The position numbers were made by a program, and so were the translations under genes. Source: Enterobacter sp. JBIWA008 (GTDB taxonomy: Bacteria > Pseudomonadota > Gammaproteobacteria > Enterobacterales > Enterobacteriaceae). From it: DNA of 64,000 nucleotides. Where the stretch lies: assembly GCF_019968765.1 (NCBI RefSeq), contig NZ_CP074149.1, positions 868,001 to 932,000 of the forward strand. Direction: 5' to 3'. The notes beneath the pieces are model-generated. The model was not told the DNA's origin. It saw only the letters and a list, made by a program, of their open reading frames with translations, and did not search any database. Below are positions 43,954 to 59,092 of the stretch, piece by piece. The number at the start of each line of letters is the position of its first letter. The first letter of the stretch is position 1.

Positions 43954-44769
43954 TTACCAGCCTTTAACAGCGCCGCCGTTAAACACTTTGTTGGCTTCCT
44001 GGTAAACTTCATCAGACTGATAAGCCTGAACGAATTTCTTCACGTTTTCCGCGTCTTTGTTGTCTTCGCGAGTCACGATCAGGTTAACGTACGGAGAGTC
44101 TTTATCTTCAACGAAGATACCGTCTTTGGCTGGCGTCAGGCCAATCTGACTGGCGTAAGTGGTGTTGATCACGGCCAGAGCAATCTGCGCATCGTCCAGA
44201 GAACGTGGCAGCTGCGGTGCTTCCAGTTCAACAATTTTCAGATTTTTCGGGTTTTCGGTGACATCCAGAACGGTTGGCAGCAGGCCTACACCATCTTTCA
44301 GTTTGATCAGGCCCACTTTCTGCAGCAGCAGCAGGGAACGACCAAGGTTGGTTGGGTCGTTAGGCACGGCAACCTGAGAGCCCGGCTGCAGTTCCTCCAG
44401 CGATTTAATTTTCTTAGAGTAACCGGCAATTGGATAAACGAAGGTCTTACCGATACCCACCAGTTTATAGCCACGATCTTTGATCTGCTGATCCAGATAT
44501 GGCTTATGCTGGAAGGCGTTAGCGTCAATATCGCCTTTGCTCAGCGCTTCGTTCGGCAGAACGTAATCGTTGAAAGTCACCAGCTCAACGTCCAGGCCAT
44601 ACTTCTCTTTTGCTACTTTCTGAGCAACTTCTGCAACCTGTTGTTCAGCGCCCACGATAACGCCCACTTTAATGTGGTTTGGATCTTTTTCGTCCTGACC
44701 GCAACCCACCAGTGCCAGAGAGCCGATCAGCGCGCCTACTGCTGCAAAGGTCTTTAATTTAAACGCCAT
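43954..44769 (-). CDS. metQ: D-/L-methionine-binding lipoprotein MetQ
   Basis: Substrate-binding protein of the methionine ABC importer. 271 aa precursor, NlpA/MetQ family, the E. coli length. The lipobox LVGC puts the lipid on Cys23. Body: HIKVGVIVGAEQQVAEVAQKVA and VAVPNDPTNLGRSLLLLQK; DVTENPKNLKIVELEAPQLP. Third gene of metN-metI-metQ, 40 nt after metI. Confidence 0.96.
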   Translation of the reverse strand: MAFKLKTFAAVGALIGSLALVGCGQDEKDPNHIKVGVIVGAEQQVAEVAQKVAKEKYGLDVELVTFNDYVLPNEALSKGDIDANAFQHKPYLDQQIKDRGYKLVGIGKTFVYPIAGYSKKIKSLEELQPGSQVAVPNDPTNLGRSLLLLQKVGLIKLKDGVGLLPTVLDVTENPKNLKIVELEAPQLPRSLDDAQIALAVINTTYASQIGLTPAKDGIFVEDKDSPYVNLIVTREDNKDAENVKKFVQAYQSDEVYQEANKVFNGGAVKGW

Positions 44770-44809
44770 GTTTTATCCTTAACTCGTAGAGTTTGTGTTG
44801 TGTGTAACG

Positions 44810-45463
44810 TTATTTGTGAGTAACGGTCCGGACGATGCGATCGCCAGAGAACTGGATTAAATAAACCAGAACAACCAGCAATACCAGAACGGTATTCATC
44901 ACGGTAGCGTTATATCCAATATAGCCGTACTGGTAACCAATCTGACCTAAACCGCCAGCGCCAACTGCACCACCCATTGCGGAATAACCGACCAGCGTGA
45001 TGAGCGTGATGGTTGCTGCGTTCACCAGGCCTGGCAGTGCTTCCGGGAGCAGGACTTTGCGGACGATCTGCATCGGCGTTGCGCCCATTGCGCGTGAGGC
45101 TTCGATCAAACCGGTTGGGATCTCCAGCAGGGCGTTTTCTACCATACGGGCGATAAACGGCGCAGCCCCCACGGTCAGCGGAACAATGGCCGCCTGCAGT
45201 CCAATTGACGTTCCGACGATCACGCGGGTAAAAGGAATCATCCACACCAGCAGAATAATGAAGGGGATAGAACGGAAGATGTTCACCAGCGCAGAGAGCG
45301 TACGGTACAGCTTCGCGTTCTCAATGATTTGACCCGGACGCGTCACGTACAGCAATACGCCGACCGGCAGGCCAATCACAAAACCAAAGAAGCCAGAGAC
45401 AAAGGTCATTGCCAGCGTTTCCCAAACGCCGCGAACCAGCAGCCACATCATCGGCTCAGACAT
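44810..45463 (-). CDS. metI: Methionine ABC transporter permease MetI
   Basis: Inner-membrane permease of the MetNI importer. 217 aa, the E. coli length, about five membrane helices. The EAA coupling-helix motif is [22 protein letters not shown] near residue 120. The start overlaps the metN stop by 8 nt. Confidence 0.96.
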   Translation of the reverse strand: MSEPMMWLLVRGVWETLAMTFVSGFFGFVIGLPVGVLLYVTRPGQIIENAKLYRTLSALVNIFRSIPFIILLVWMIPFTRVIVGTSIGLQAAIVPLTVGAAPFIARMVENALLEIPTGLIEASRAMGATPMQIVRKVLLPEALPGLVNAATITLITLVGYSAMGGAVGAGGLGQIGYQYGYIGYNATVMNTVLVLLVVLVYLIQFSGDRIVRTVTHK

Positions 45464-46487
45464 AACCCAGTACCTCTACTTTTACATGGTGTTCTTGCAG
45501 CCAGGCAATCGCTGCCTGGGTTTCTTCTTGTGTGCCGTGCATTTCTGTCAGCATGATGCCGAACTTCACGCCACCGGCGTAATCCATCTGCGCGCTGATG
45601 ATGTTGTTGTTCACGTTAAAGCGACGTGCGGTTTCGGAAAGCAGGGGAGCGTCAACGGACTGACCGGTGAACTCCATGCGCAGCATCGGGACGCTGTCTG
45701 CTGTGGGTTCGGTTTTCAAACGCTCCAGATAATCTTCCGGAATGTCCAGATGCAGCGTGGACTGGATGAACTGCTGTGCCAGCGGCGTCTTCGGATGCGA
45801 GAACACTTCACTTACCGTGTCCTGCTCGATCAGCTCACCGTTGCTGATGACCGCCACGCAGTCACAGATTCGTTTCACCACATCCATCTCATGTGTAATA
45901 AGGAGGATCGTCAGGCCCAGGCGGCGGTTAATGTCTTTCAGCAGTTCCAGAATCGAACGCGTGGTTGCCGGATCCAGTGCGCTGGTCGCTTCATCGCACA
46001 GCAGCACCTTAGGATTGCTTGCCAGCGCGCGGGCAATGGCCACTCGCTGTTTCTGCCCTCCGGACAGGTTCGCCGGGTAGCTATCATGTTTATCGCCCAG
46101 ACCCACGAGGTCGAGCAGTTCGGTGACGCGACGCTTCACTTCTTCTTTTGGCGTGTTATCCAGTTCAAGCGGCAAGGCAACGTTGCCGAACACGGTGCGG
46201 GAGGCCAGCAGGTTAAAGTGCTGGAAGATCATGCCAATCTGACGACGCGCTTTGGTGAGTTCTTTCTCTGAAAGGGCGGTAAGTTCCTGCCCACCAACTT
46301 CTACGCTGCCCTGGGTTGGGCGCTCAAGCAGGTTAACACAACGGATCAGCGTACTTTTACCTGCACCCGATGCGCCAATGACGCCATAAATTTGACCAGC
46401 AGGAACATGCAGGCTGACATTGTTCAACGCCTGAATGGTTCGGTTTCCCTGCTGGAACACTTTGGTGATATTGGAAAGTTTAATCAT
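45456..46487 (-). CDS. metN: Methionine ABC transporter ATPase MetN
   Basis: ATPase of the importer for L- and D-methionine. 343 aa. Walker A GASGAGKS at 38-45, signature LSGGQKQR near 140, Walker [12 protein letters not shown] near 162. The C-terminal NIL/ACT-like domain (about 265-343) binds methionine and inhibits transport. First gene of the operon, downstream of a MetJ-type box. Confidence 0.97.
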   Translation of the reverse strand: MIKLSNITKVFQQGNRTIQALNNVSLHVPAGQIYGVIGASGAGKSTLIRCVNLLERPTQGSVEVGGQELTALSEKELTKARRQIGMIFQHFNLLASRTVFGNVALPLELDNTPKEEVKRRVTELLDLVGLGDKHDSYPANLSGGQKQRVAIARALASNPKVLLCDEATSALDPATTRSILELLKDINRRLGLTILLITHEMDVVKRICDCVAVISNGELIEQDTVSEVFSHPKTPLAQQFIQSTLHLDIPEDYLERLKTEPTADSVPMLRMEFTGQSVDAPLLSETARRFNVNNNIISAQMDYAGGVKFGIMLTEMHGTQEETQAAIAWLQEHHVKVEVLGYV

Positions 46488-46563
46488 TAGATTATTTTTA
46501 TCGTATGTAAGTTAGCCGTGGCATTTTCTTCTGCCAGATACGGGTGATGACCGTAAACAAAAC

Positions 46564-46595
46564 GGATGTTAAGGCATCCAGACGTCTAAATCAAT
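46564..46595. promoter_or_regulatory. Met boxes (MetJ operator) upstream of metN
   Basis: A perfect met box AGACGTCT lies at 46580-46587, flanked in the same 8-bp register by weaker boxes: AGGCATCC (46572-46579, 5/8) and GGATGTTA (46564-46571, 4/8). MetJ with SAM binds two or more adjacent 8-bp boxes. The site is 77 bp from the metN start and 89 bp from the divergent gmhB start. Confidence 0.85.
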
Positions 46596-46675
46596 CCAAC
46601 TCTGTACGATGAGCACTTTATTGCGCTGCGATTCATGAGATACTAGCTGAACATGCCTTTTTCAGGAGCAAACCG

Positions 46676-47242
46676 GTGGCAAAATCAGTACCCGCAATTT
46701 TTCTCGATCGTGACGGCACTATTAATGTGGATCACGGTTATGTCCATGAGATTGATGAGTTCGAGTTTATCGAGGGCGTAATAGATGCCATGCGCCAGCT
46801 GAAAGAGATGGGTTATGCGCTGGTGGTTGTGACGAACCAGTCCGGTATTGCACGCGGTAAATTCACCGAAGCGCAGTTCGAAACGCTGACGGAATGGATG
46901 GACTGGTCGCTCGCCGACCGCGGAGTGGATCTCGACGGTATCTATTATTGTCCGCATCACCCGCAGGGAACGGTAGAAGAGTATCGTCAGACCTGTGATT
47001 GCCGTAAGCCGCATCCGGGGATGTTCATCTCTGCGCAGGAATTCCTGCACATTGATATGGCCGCTTCTTATATGGTGGGCGATAAACTGGAAGATATGCA
47101 GGCAGCCGCCGCAGCGGGTGTAGGGACCAAAATATTAGTTCGCACCGGTAAGCCAGTGACGCCAGAAGCAGAAAATGCAGCGGATTGGGTAATTAATAGT
47201 CTGGCTGAACTGCCAAAAGAAATTAAAAAGCGCCAAAAATAG
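46676..47242 (+). CDS. gmhB: D-glycero-beta-D-manno-heptose-1,7-bisphosphate 7-phosphatase
   Basis: Third step of ADP-heptose synthesis for the LPS inner core. 188 aa (E. coli 191). HAD-type: nucleophile Asp11 and acid Asp13 in [15 protein letters not shown]; zinc site CPHHPQG...CDCRKPHPG near residues 92-109; [12 protein letters not shown] near 133. The start is GTG 46676 with AGGAG 8 nt before, as in E. coli. Divergent from metN. Confidence 0.96.
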   Translation: MAKSVPAIFLDRDGTINVDHGYVHEIDEFEFIEGVIDAMRQLKEMGYALVVVTNQSGIARGKFTEAQFETLTEWMDWSLADRGVDLDGIYYCPHHPQGTVEEYRQTCDCRKPHPGMFISAQEFLHIDMAASYMVGDKLEDMQAAAAAGVGTKILVRTGKPVTPEAENAADWVINSLAELPKEIKKRQK

Positions 47243-47291
47243 TTTTTTTGATGAAAAGATGAGCGGTTGAAATAAAAATGCATTTTTCCGC

Positions 47292-47429
47292 TTGTCATTC
47301 CTCGGCGGCCCCCTATAATGCGCCTCCATCGACACGGCGGATGTGAATCACTTCACACAACAAGCGGTTCGGTTGAAGAGAAAAAATCCTGAAATAACGG
47401 GTTGACTCTGAAAGAGGAAAGCGTAATAT
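47292..47429 (+). promoter_or_regulatory. Ribosomal RNA promoters P1 and P2
   Basis: P1: TTGTCA (47292-47297), 16 bp, TATAAT (47314-47319) with discriminator GCGCCTCC; an AT-rich UP element with AAATAAAAATGCATTTTT precedes it. P2: TTGACT (47402-47407), 16 bp, TAATAT (47424-47429). Both 16-bp spacers and the GC-rich P1 discriminator fit growth-rate and ppGpp control. The 370-bp stretch between gmhB and 16S holds only these promoters, the boxA site and the leader. Confidence 0.95.
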
Positions 47430-47467
47430 ACGCCACCTCGCAACGGTGAGCGAAAGCCGCGTTGCAC

Positions 47468-47480
47468 TGCTCTTTAACAA
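47468..47480 (+). promoter_or_regulatory. rrn boxA antitermination site (leader)
   Basis: TGCTCTTTAACAA is the boxA element bound by NusB-S10 in the rRNA antitermination complex. A second boxA-like site (TGCTCTTTA, 49480-49488) lies in the tRNA-Ala/23S spacer. Confidence 0.9.
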
Positions 47481-47484
47481 TTTA

Positions 47485-47505
47485 TCAGACAATCTGTGTG
47501 GGCAC
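47485..47505 (+). other. 16S processing stem, 5' strand
   Basis: TCAGACAATCTGTGTG and the following GGCAC pair with 49177-49197 (GTGCTCACACAGATTGTCTGA). This is the long stem that brackets pre-16S rRNA and is cut by RNase III. Confidence 0.85.
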
Positions 47506-47612
47506 TCAAAGTGACATGGATTCTTAACGTCGCAAGACGAAAAATGAATACTCAAGTCTCTGAGTGAACATACGTAATTCATTACGAAGTTTAATTCACG
47601 AGCATCAAACTT

Positions 47613-49154
<1,542 letters not shown>

Positions 49155-49223
49155 CCTTAAAGAACCTGCCTTTGTAGTGCTCACACAGATTGTCTGATGA
49201 AAAACAGCAGTAAAAATCTCTGC

Positions 49224-49300
<77 letters not shown>

Positions 49301-49342
49301 AACTCCTTTTAAAGGATGAGCGGTACAGAGATTATAAACGAT

Positions 49343-49418
49343 GGGGCTATAGCTCAGCTGGGAGAGCGCCTGCTTTGCACGCAGGAGGTCTGCGGTTCGA
49401 TCCCGCATAGCTCCACCA
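49343..49418 (+). tRNA. alaV: tRNA-Ala (TGC)
   Basis: 76 nt with encoded CCA, anticodon TGC in CTGCTTTGCACGCAG. Second spacer tRNA; 180 nt before 23S. Confidence 0.97.
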
Positions 49419-49598
49419 TCTTTTACTGCAAACACAAGAAAACTTCAGAGTGAACCTGAAAAGGTGCACTGCGAAGTTTTGCTCTTTAAAAATCTGGATC
49501 AAGCTGAAAATTGAAACGACACACATGTTATGTGTGTTCGAGTCTCTCAAATTTTCGCAAGTCGATGATGAATCGAAAGAAACATCTTCGGGTTGTGA

Positions 49599-52504
<2,906 letters not shown>

Positions 52505-52571
52505 ACAACGCCGAAGGTGTTTTGGCGGTGAGAGAGACAGGATTTTCAGCCTGATACAGATTAACAGAATT

Positions 52572-52691
52572 TGCCTGGCGGCTTTAGCGCGGTGGTCCCA
52601 CCTGACCCCATGCCGAACTCAGAAGTGAAACGCCGTAGCGCCGATGGTAGTGTGGGGTCTCCCCATGCGAGAGTAGGGAACTGCCAGGCAT
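52572..52691 (+). rRNA. rrfH: 5S ribosomal RNA
   Basis: 120 nt, TGCCTGGCGG to CTGCCAGGCAT, with closing stem TGCCTGGCGG / CTGCCAGGCA. 67 nt after 23S. Confidence 0.97.
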
Positions 52692-52745
52692 CAAATTAAG
52701 TAGTAAGCCGGTGCATGAATCCGGTGGTTACAAGCAGTCTTCGGT

Positions 52746-52822
52746 GGAGCGGTAGTTCAGTCGGTTAGAATACCTGCCTGTCACGCAGGGGGTCGCGGGT
52801 TCGAGTCCCGTCCGTTCCGCCA
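52746..52822 (+). tRNA. aspU: tRNA-Asp (GTC), distal gene of the rRNA operon
   Basis: 77 nt with encoded CCA, anticodon GTC in CCTGCCTGTCACGCAGG. Identical to the gene at 61205-61281. Transcribed as the last gene of the rRNA operon. Confidence 0.97.
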
Positions 52823-52828
52823 CTTATT

Positions 52829-52860
52829 AAAAGCCCTGAGCTAACGCTCAGGGCTTTTTT
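52829..52860 (+). terminator. Terminator of the rRNA operon
   Basis: Stem AAAAGCCCTGAGC / GCTCAGGGCTTTT with a TAAC loop and a T6 run, just after the tRNA-Asp gene. Confidence 0.93.
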
Positions 52861-52982
52861 CTTATCTGACGTTTTATTATTGCGAAATTAGCAAAAATCC
52901 TCTGCTTTTTGAGATCTTTTTCTCTATAACACCGCCAGCGATAATCTTGCTCAGTTTACGAACATAATGATTGAGGAATAGT

Positions 52983-53786
52983 ATGACTCTCCCTGCATTT
53001 GGTCTGGGCACCTTCCGCCTGAAAGACGACGTTGTTATCGCATCAGTTAAAACCGCACTCGAACTGGGCTATCGCGCAGTTGATACGGCACAGATCTATG
53101 AAAACGAAGCTGCCGTTGGACAAGCTCTTGAAGAGAGTGGTGTACCGCGTAATGAGCTGTTCATTACCACGAAAATCTGGATTGATAATCTCAGCAAAGA
53201 CAAGCTGATCCCTAGCCTGAAAGAGAGCCTGAAAAAACTGCGTACTGACTACGTGGATCTGACGTTGATCCACTGGCCATCACCAAATGATGCCGTCTCC
53301 GTGGAAGAATTCATGCAGGCACTGCTGGAAGCGAAAAAGCAGGGCTTAACCCGCGACATTGGGATCTCCAACTTCACCATTCCGCTGATGGAAAAAGCCA
53401 TTTCCGCAGTTGGCGCAGAAAATATTGCCACCAACCAGATCGAGCTGTCTCCATACCTGCAAAACCGCAAAGTCGTAGACTGGGCAAAACAGCACGGTAT
53501 CCACATTACCTCATACATGACGCTGGCCTACGGTAAGGCACTGAAAGATGAAGTGATTATGCGTATCGCAGAGAAACATAACGCGACTGCTGCGCAGGTG
53601 ATTCTGGCATGGGCAATGGGTGAAGGTTATGCCGTGATCCCATCATCAACTAAGCGTGAAAACCTGGCCACCAACCTGTTAGCAACGGATCTTCATCTGG
53701 AGGCTGACGATAAGAAAGCGATCGCAGCCCTGGAGTGCAACGATCGCCTGGTAAGCCCGGAAGGTTTAGCCCCTAACTGGGATTAA
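52983..53786 (+). CDS. dkgB: 2,5-didehydrogluconate reductase B / methylglyoxal reductase
   Basis: NADPH-dependent aldo-keto reductase. 267 aa from ATG 52983, with GAGGAATAG upstream; this start equals the E. coli length. The tetrad is D34, Y39, K64 and H97 ([25 protein letters not shown]). NADPH-binding C-terminal part: [14 protein letters not shown]. Alone between the rrn terminator and its own hairpin. Confidence 0.96.
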   Translation: MTLPAFGLGTFRLKDDVVIASVKTALELGYRAVDTAQIYENEAAVGQALEESGVPRNELFITTKIWIDNLSKDKLIPSLKESLKKLRTDYVDLTLIHWPSPNDAVSVEEFMQALLEAKKQGLTRDIGISNFTIPLMEKAISAVGAENIATNQIELSPYLQNRKVVDWAKQHGIHITSYMTLAYGKALKDEVIMRIAEKHNATAAQVILAWAMGEGYAVIPSSTKRENLATNLLATDLHLEADDKKAIAALECNDRLVSPEGLAPNWD

Positions 53787-53815
53787 GTCTGACCCACCCT
53801 CTGTAACCTGAACCC

Positions 53816-54721
53816 TCACACAGCTCCTCCGGGAGCTGTTTTTATATGTTCACTCAGGAAGTCAATAAAGGCACGAATGCGCGTACTTACCGCTCTGTCA
53901 CTGTAATACACGGCGCTAAAAGGCATCTCTACAGGCAGACGTTTATCGGCCATCAGCTCCACCAGATCACCCCGGGCTATCTCCTTGTCAATCATATAGT
54001 CGGACAAGCAGGCGATACCATTTCCTTCGAGACACAGCTGCTTCAGCGTTTCCCCGCTGTTTGAGGATAATCCGCAGGTAATTTCATGAAGTTGACCATC
54101 ATGACAGGCGACAGGCCATGTGTTTAGCGACACCGGCTCCGTAAAGCCCAGGCACAGATGCTGCTTCAATTCTTCAACCGTCTCCGGTTTACCATGCTCA
54201 GCAATATACTCTGGTGATGCAATGATTTTGCGGTAGCTGGCAAACAGAGGGCGGGCACGCAAGCTTGAATCCGTCAGGGTTCCCGCCCGGATAGCCACAT
54301 CCACTTTACGCTCGATGAGGTTAATAAACGTCTCTGAGGAGACCAAAGAAAGCGTCATCTCCGGGTATCGTTCGCGGAAAGGTTTGATCAGCGGCATCAG
54401 AAAGTGAAGCACGACCGGCGTGGCCGCATCAATTCGCAGCAATCCACGTGGCGTGCTGCGGGTCTCCATAATCTCCGTCTCCGCTGCGGCCATCTCCTGC
54501 AGTACCGACTGTACGCGGCGGAAGTAACGCTCTCCTTCTTCCGTCAGGCTCAGCTGCCGCGTCGTTCGGTTGAGCAGACTCACTCCAAGCTTCATCTCCA
54601 GTTTTTTTACCGAACGGCTGATGGCTGAGTTAGCTTGACCCAGCTGTTCGGCCGCGCGGCTAAAGCTGCCGCTTTCAACGACGGCGACAAAGATTGTCAG
54701 CTCTTCCGATGTTGCTTTCAT
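53816..54721 (-). CDS. yafC: LysR-family transcription regulator YafC
   Basis: 301 aa (E. coli YafC 304). N-terminal winged helix-turn-helix ([23 protein letters not shown], residues about 20-42), then a periplasmic-binding-protein-like effector domain (from about 90). Target unknown. LysR regulators commonly control the divergent neighbour; here that neighbour is the decayed MFS transporter starting at 54826, whose function YafC may once have controlled. It lacks the last three residues of the E. coli form. Confidence 0.93.
   Translation of the reverse strand: MKATSEELTIFVAVVESGSFSRAAEQLGQANSAISRSVKKLEMKLGVSLLNRTTRQLSLTEEGERYFRRVQSVLQEMAAAETEIMETRSTPRGLLRIDAATPVVLHFLMPLIKPFRERYPEMTLSLVSSETFINLIERKVDVAIRAGTLTDSSLRARPLFASYRKIIASPEYIAEHGKPETVEELKQHLCLGFTEPVSLNTWPVACHDGQLHEITCGLSSNSGETLKQLCLEGNGIACLSDYMIDKEIARGDLVELMADKRLPVEMPFSAVYYSDRAVSTRIRAFIDFLSEHIKTAPGGAV
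53820..53846 (+). terminator. dkgB terminator overlapping the yafC 3' end
   Basis: ACAGCTCC / GGAGCTGT stem with a TCCG loop and a T-run for the plus strand. The same bases encode the last residues of yafC on the minus strand (stop at 53816-53818). Confidence 0.85.
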
Positions 54722-54825
54722 TGTTGCACCACCTGCAAAATTCTATTGAGATTTTGACCATTTTTGTTATTTAAGCACTGGCGCATACTGCCTGTCATCT
54801 TAATCCTGATGATACGGAGTATTTT

Positions 54826-55030
54826 ATGCCACTGGCGCTACTTGCCCTGACGATCAGTGCCTTCGCAATTGGCACGACCGAATTTGTTATCGTGGGTCTG
54901 GTTCCCACCATTGCTGACGGCCCTGACAGGACGTTTTCCGCGTAAGCAACTCTTGGTCGCGCTGATGGTGCTGTTCACCGCCGGTAACATTCTGGCATGG
55001 CAGGCGCCAGCCCGCGTCGCGCTGGGGTAA
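54826..55030 (+). pseudogene. Remnant of an MFS drug/sugar-efflux transporter
   Basis: The ATG at 54826 opens a good transporter N-terminus (MPLALLALTISAFAIGTTEF, then VIVGLVPTIA), as in the AraJ/SotB-type DHA1 efflux family. The frame then runs out of homology and stops at 54943-54945. From about 54920 a second frame (+1) gives another membrane piece, LTGRFPRKQLLVALMVLFTA then GNILAWQAP, which in intact relatives is helix A2-A3 about 40 residues further on. It stops at 55028-55030. So two internal deletions, the second removing about 300 codons, left some 60 codons. An ATG and GATACGGAG Shine-Dalgarno remain. Confidence 0.85.
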
Positions 55031-55082
55031 CATCAGTAAGCGCTTGCTTACAAAACTGGAAAGCGGTTTCTCAGAAATTGCG

Positions 55083-55968
<886 letters not shown>

Positions 55969-56043
55969 TGGTGTGTCAGGTCTGCCGTGGGGCAGACCTG
56001 CGCGGGTGCTGCCCTTTATTTTTCACTCACAAAGGACAGTACG

Positions 56044-56817
56044 ATGACAACAACACACTCCCATCATGACAACGTAGAAAAACAGTTTGGTTCACAGGCA
56101 AGTGCCTATCTGAGCAGCGCCGTGCATGCTTCTGGCCGCGATCTGGTGCGTCTCGGTGAACGTCTGGCGGCGTTCCCGCAGGCGCACGTGTTGGATTTAG
56201 GCTGCGGGGCAGGGCATGCCAGCTTTACGGCTGCGCAGCAGGTCTCGCACGTTACCGCGTATGACTTATCCAGCCAGATGCTGGACGTCGTTGCCGGGGC
56301 GGCGAAAGCGAAGGGGCTGGACAACATTGATACGCGCCAGGGCTATGCCGAATCCTTACCTTTTGATGATGCGTCGTTTGAGGTGGTGATCAGCCGTTAT
56401 TCCGCGCACCACTGGCATGATGTCGGCCAGGCATTACGCGAGGTTAAACGTGTTCTGAAGCCGGGCGGCACCTTCATTATTATGGATGTGATGTCACCTG
56501 GACACCCGGTGCGCAATATCTGGCTGCAAACGGTAGAAGCGCTGCGCGATACCTCGCACGTGCAAAACTACTCCAGCGGAGAGTGGTTGTCATTTATCAC
56601 TGAAGCGGGGCTGATCGCGCGCGCGTTAATTACCGATCGCTTACCGCTGGAGTTCAGCTCGTGGATCGCGCGTATGCGTACCCCGGCAGCATTGAGCCAG
56701 GCGATCAGGCTGTATCAGGAGAGTGCGTCTGCAGAGGTAAAGGCATACTTTGAACTGCAGGACGATGGATCGTTTACCAGCGATACCATCATGGCTGAAG
56801 CGCAAAAAGCGGGATAA
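56044..56817 (+). CDS. yafE: SAM-dependent methyltransferase YafE
   Basis: 257 aa class I methyltransferase from ATG 56044 (AAAGGAC upstream). Motif I VLDLGCGAG at residues 49-57; post-I acidic VTAYDLS; motif II-like FEVVISRYSAHHWHD; and LKPGGTFIIMDVMSP. UbiE/COQ5-like outline but substrate not known. The K-12 YafE reading frame is shorter (about 207 aa, as I recall); here the gene seems full length. It follows yafD by 75 bp. Confidence 0.9.
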   Translation: MTTTHSHHDNVEKQFGSQASAYLSSAVHASGRDLVRLGERLAAFPQAHVLDLGCGAGHASFTAAQQVSHVTAYDLSSQMLDVVAGAAKAKGLDNIDTRQGYAESLPFDDASFEVVISRYSAHHWHDVGQALREVKRVLKPGGTFIIMDVMSPGHPVRNIWLQTVEALRDTSHVQNYSSGEWLSFITEAGLIARALITDRLPLEFSSWIARMRTPAALSQAIRLYQESASAEVKAYFELQDDGSFTSDTIMAEAQKAG

Positions 56818-56820
56818 ACA

Positions 56821-56851
56821 AAAAAGCACCGAGGGGAATCGGTGCTTTTTT
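56821..56851. terminator. Bidirectional terminator between yafE and mltD
   Basis: Stem AAAAAGCACCGA / TCGGTGCTTTTT with a GGGGAA loop; serves two convergent genes. Confidence 0.9.
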
Positions 56852-56868
56852 ATCTTTCGATCGTGCTA

Positions 56869-58233
56869 TCAGGAGTCTGGCGTAGCGCTGTTCTTCACAA
56901 ACAGCGTCAGCTGGTCACCAGGTTTCAGATTGTCAGTATCATTGTTCCAGCGCATCACATCCTTGATGTTTACGCCGTGCCGTTTTGCGATACTGGACAG
57001 TGAATCGCCCTTGCGAACGCGATAGGTAATGCTATCGCTGTTGCTGGCGAGACGCTGTGCGCTGCTACCTGCACCTACCGTCAGAGTCTGACCCACTTTC
57101 AGGCCGGAGCTGCGCAGATTATTCCACTGCTGCAGATCTTTCGCATTCACGCCAAGACGTGACGCAATGCCCGAAAGCGTATCACCTGAACGAACCTTAT
57201 AGCTGCGGCTGTTGACTGATGATGCATCCGCGATCAGCGTTGACTGAACGGCGGCGATTTCACCAGAAGCTAAAGACTCGCGTAACTGCTCAGCATGTTT
57301 CTGCGGAACCATTACATACTGCGGACCACTTGCCCCCAGAGTCGAGCCTTTAACGCCAGCGTTAAAGGTTTTCAATTTACTTACCGACATACCCGTCATA
57401 TCAGCAACCTGTTGAATATCAACCGGATTGCTGAGGCGAACACGCGCCAGTGCACGACTTTCGTCTGGTGTTGGCAGTTGTACACCGTAACGCTTGCTGT
57501 TCTTGAGAATATCGCTCAATGCCAGCATTTTCGGTACGTAAATCTTTGTTTCCTGTGGCAGTGAGAGCGACCAAAAATCGGTGGATTTACCCCGTGCTTT
57601 ATTCGCTTTCATTGCCTTCAGTACACGACCTTCGCCACTGTTATACGCTGCGACCGTTAACAGCCAGTCGCCGTCAAACATCTTGTTCAGACGTTGCATC
57701 ATGTCGAGAGCGGCTGTCGTTGAAGCGACAACATCACGACGCGCATCATAGTTGCGGGTCTGTTTCAGACCATAGTTTCGCCCGGTGCTCGGAATGATCT
57801 GCCAAATGCCTGCGGCATTGGCGCCAGACGTCGCGTGTGGGTCAAAAGCGCTCTCCACTATGGGTAGGAGTACCAGCTCCATAGGCATGTTACGTTTCTT
57901 AACTTGCCCGGCTATCCAGTACATATACGGCTCTGCCCGTAACGTTACATCGTGGAGATAGCTCTTATTACTTAAATACTTCTGTTTCTGTTCGCGAATC
58001 CGGGGATTTTCCGGAATTCCCATCTTTAGCTCGTCGCCAATAGAGGTCCACAAGTCTTGATCCTGCGCGTAAGATGTTCCATCGTCCATCCAGCGCGCCG
58101 AACTTGCAAACTTCCCTGCTTCCCCTTGACCAGCTGCAGAAAGGCTCTGTGCGTGCTGTTGTACGTTGCTGCCGTTCTGCGACTGGCAACCTACAAGCAG
58201 GACAGAGGCGAGTAATATCGCTTTTGCCTTCAT
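56869..58233 (-). CDS. mltD: Membrane-bound lytic murein transglycosylase D
   Basis: Outer-membrane lipoprotein that cuts peptidoglycan to 1,6-anhydromuropeptides. 454 aa precursor (E. coli 452). Lipobox LVGC, lipidated Cys16. Family 23 SLT domain with catalytic Glu127 in LPIVESAFDPHATSGANAAG and GIWQIIPSTGRNYGL. Two C-terminal LysM repeats: YKVRSGDTLSGIASRLGV (about 344) and YRVRKGDSLSSIAKRHGV (about 403). 68 nt downstream of gloB, same strand. Confidence 0.97.
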   Translation of the reverse strand: MKAKAILLASVLLVGCQSQNGSNVQQHAQSLSAAGQGEAGKFASSARWMDDGTSYAQDQDLWTSIGDELKMGIPENPRIREQKQKYLSNKSYLHDVTLRAEPYMYWIAGQVKKRNMPMELVLLPIVESAFDPHATSGANAAGIWQIIPSTGRNYGLKQTRNYDARRDVVASTTAALDMMQRLNKMFDGDWLLTVAAYNSGEGRVLKAMKANKARGKSTDFWSLSLPQETKIYVPKMLALSDILKNSKRYGVQLPTPDESRALARVRLSNPVDIQQVADMTGMSVSKLKTFNAGVKGSTLGASGPQYVMVPQKHAEQLRESLASGEIAAVQSTLIADASSVNSRSYKVRSGDTLSGIASRLGVNAKDLQQWNNLRSSGLKVGQTLTVGAGSSAQRLASNSDSITYRVRKGDSLSSIAKRHGVNIKDVMRWNNDTDNLKPGDQLTLFVKNSATPDS

Positions 58234-58301
58234 GTGTGTGTCAATAGTTGCTTAAAAGACGAGCGATGATAACGGCGAAATTTTGAAAAGGCAACCCGCA
58301 A

Positions 58302-59060
58302 TTATCTGAAGTTATCTTTCTTTGACCTTAACCATGCAAATCGTTGTTCTGGTTGTTGCAAATTTGTTTCTTGGTTAATTTTATTAATTAAATCAATATC
58401 ATTCGTTCGTAAAAATAAATTAATTTGGCGCTCTTTTTTCAGAGTTACGGGTAGTGTTTTTTGGTTTTTTGCACGTAACTCCTTCACTTTGTGATAATAA
58501 TCCTGAATCGCCCGATCCTCGGGTAACAGGCTCACTGAAAACTTCATATTTCCTAAAGTATACTCATGGGCGCAACAAATGATTGTTTCGTCGGGCAGTG
58601 AGTTAATCTTCTGTAAAGACTGGTACATTTGAGCTGGCGTACCTTCAAACAGTCTTCCGCAGCCTCCGGAGAACAGCGTATCGCCGCAAAAAAGATAAGG
58701 CTTACTGTAGAAACACAGATGTCCCAAAGTGTGACCTGGTGTGGCAAATACGGAAAACTCCCACTCGCGTATGAGGATATTTTCGCCTTCTTCGACTACA
58801 TGCGTGATTCCCTTATCTTGTGCCTCTGCCGGTCCATAAACCACAAGATGCGGAAAATGGGCGCGCAGTTCAGGTACACCGCCAGTGTGATCGTTATGAT
58901 GATGCGTCAACAGAATGGCTTCTGGATGCCAGCCGTTCTCTTTTATGGCGCGCAGTACATGGGCGGATTCTCCGGGATCGACAATGACGCATCGACGTTC
59001 ATCGTCAACCAAAACCCAGATGTAATTGTCCTCAAAAGCAGAAATACTGATAAGATTCAT
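58302..59060 (-). CDS. gloB: Hydroxyacylglutathione hydrolase (glyoxalase II)
   Basis: Hydrolyses S-D-lactoylglutathione in methylglyoxal detoxification. 252 aa (E. coli 251). Metallo-beta-lactamase fold with the binuclear site H53, H55, D57, H58 in [10 protein letters not shown], His in [10 protein letters not shown], the bridging Asp in [13 protein letters not shown], and His in AHEYTLGN. The last ~60 codons are more AT-rich than the neighbours. Divergent from yafS over only 32 bp. Confidence 0.96.
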   Translation of the reverse strand: MNLISISAFEDNYIWVLVDDERRCVIVDPGESAHVLRAIKENGWHPEAILLTHHHNDHTGGVPELRAHFPHLVVYGPAEAQDKGITHVVEEGENILIREWEFSVFATPGHTLGHLCFYSKPYLFCGDTLFSGGCGRLFEGTPAQMYQSLQKINSLPDETIICCAHEYTLGNMKFSVSLLPEDRAIQDYYHKVKELRAKNQKTLPVTLKKERQINLFLRTNDIDLINKINQETNLQQPEQRFAWLRSKKDNFR

Positions 59061-59092
59061 ACATTACCTCTTATAGCGTGGCGGGTGTGTTG

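Noticed and set aside
55036..55051. GTAAGC-GCTT-GCTTAC as a known operator
   Set aside because: A neat small repeat, but I recognise no regulator with this site; kept only as a note under the yafD promoter.
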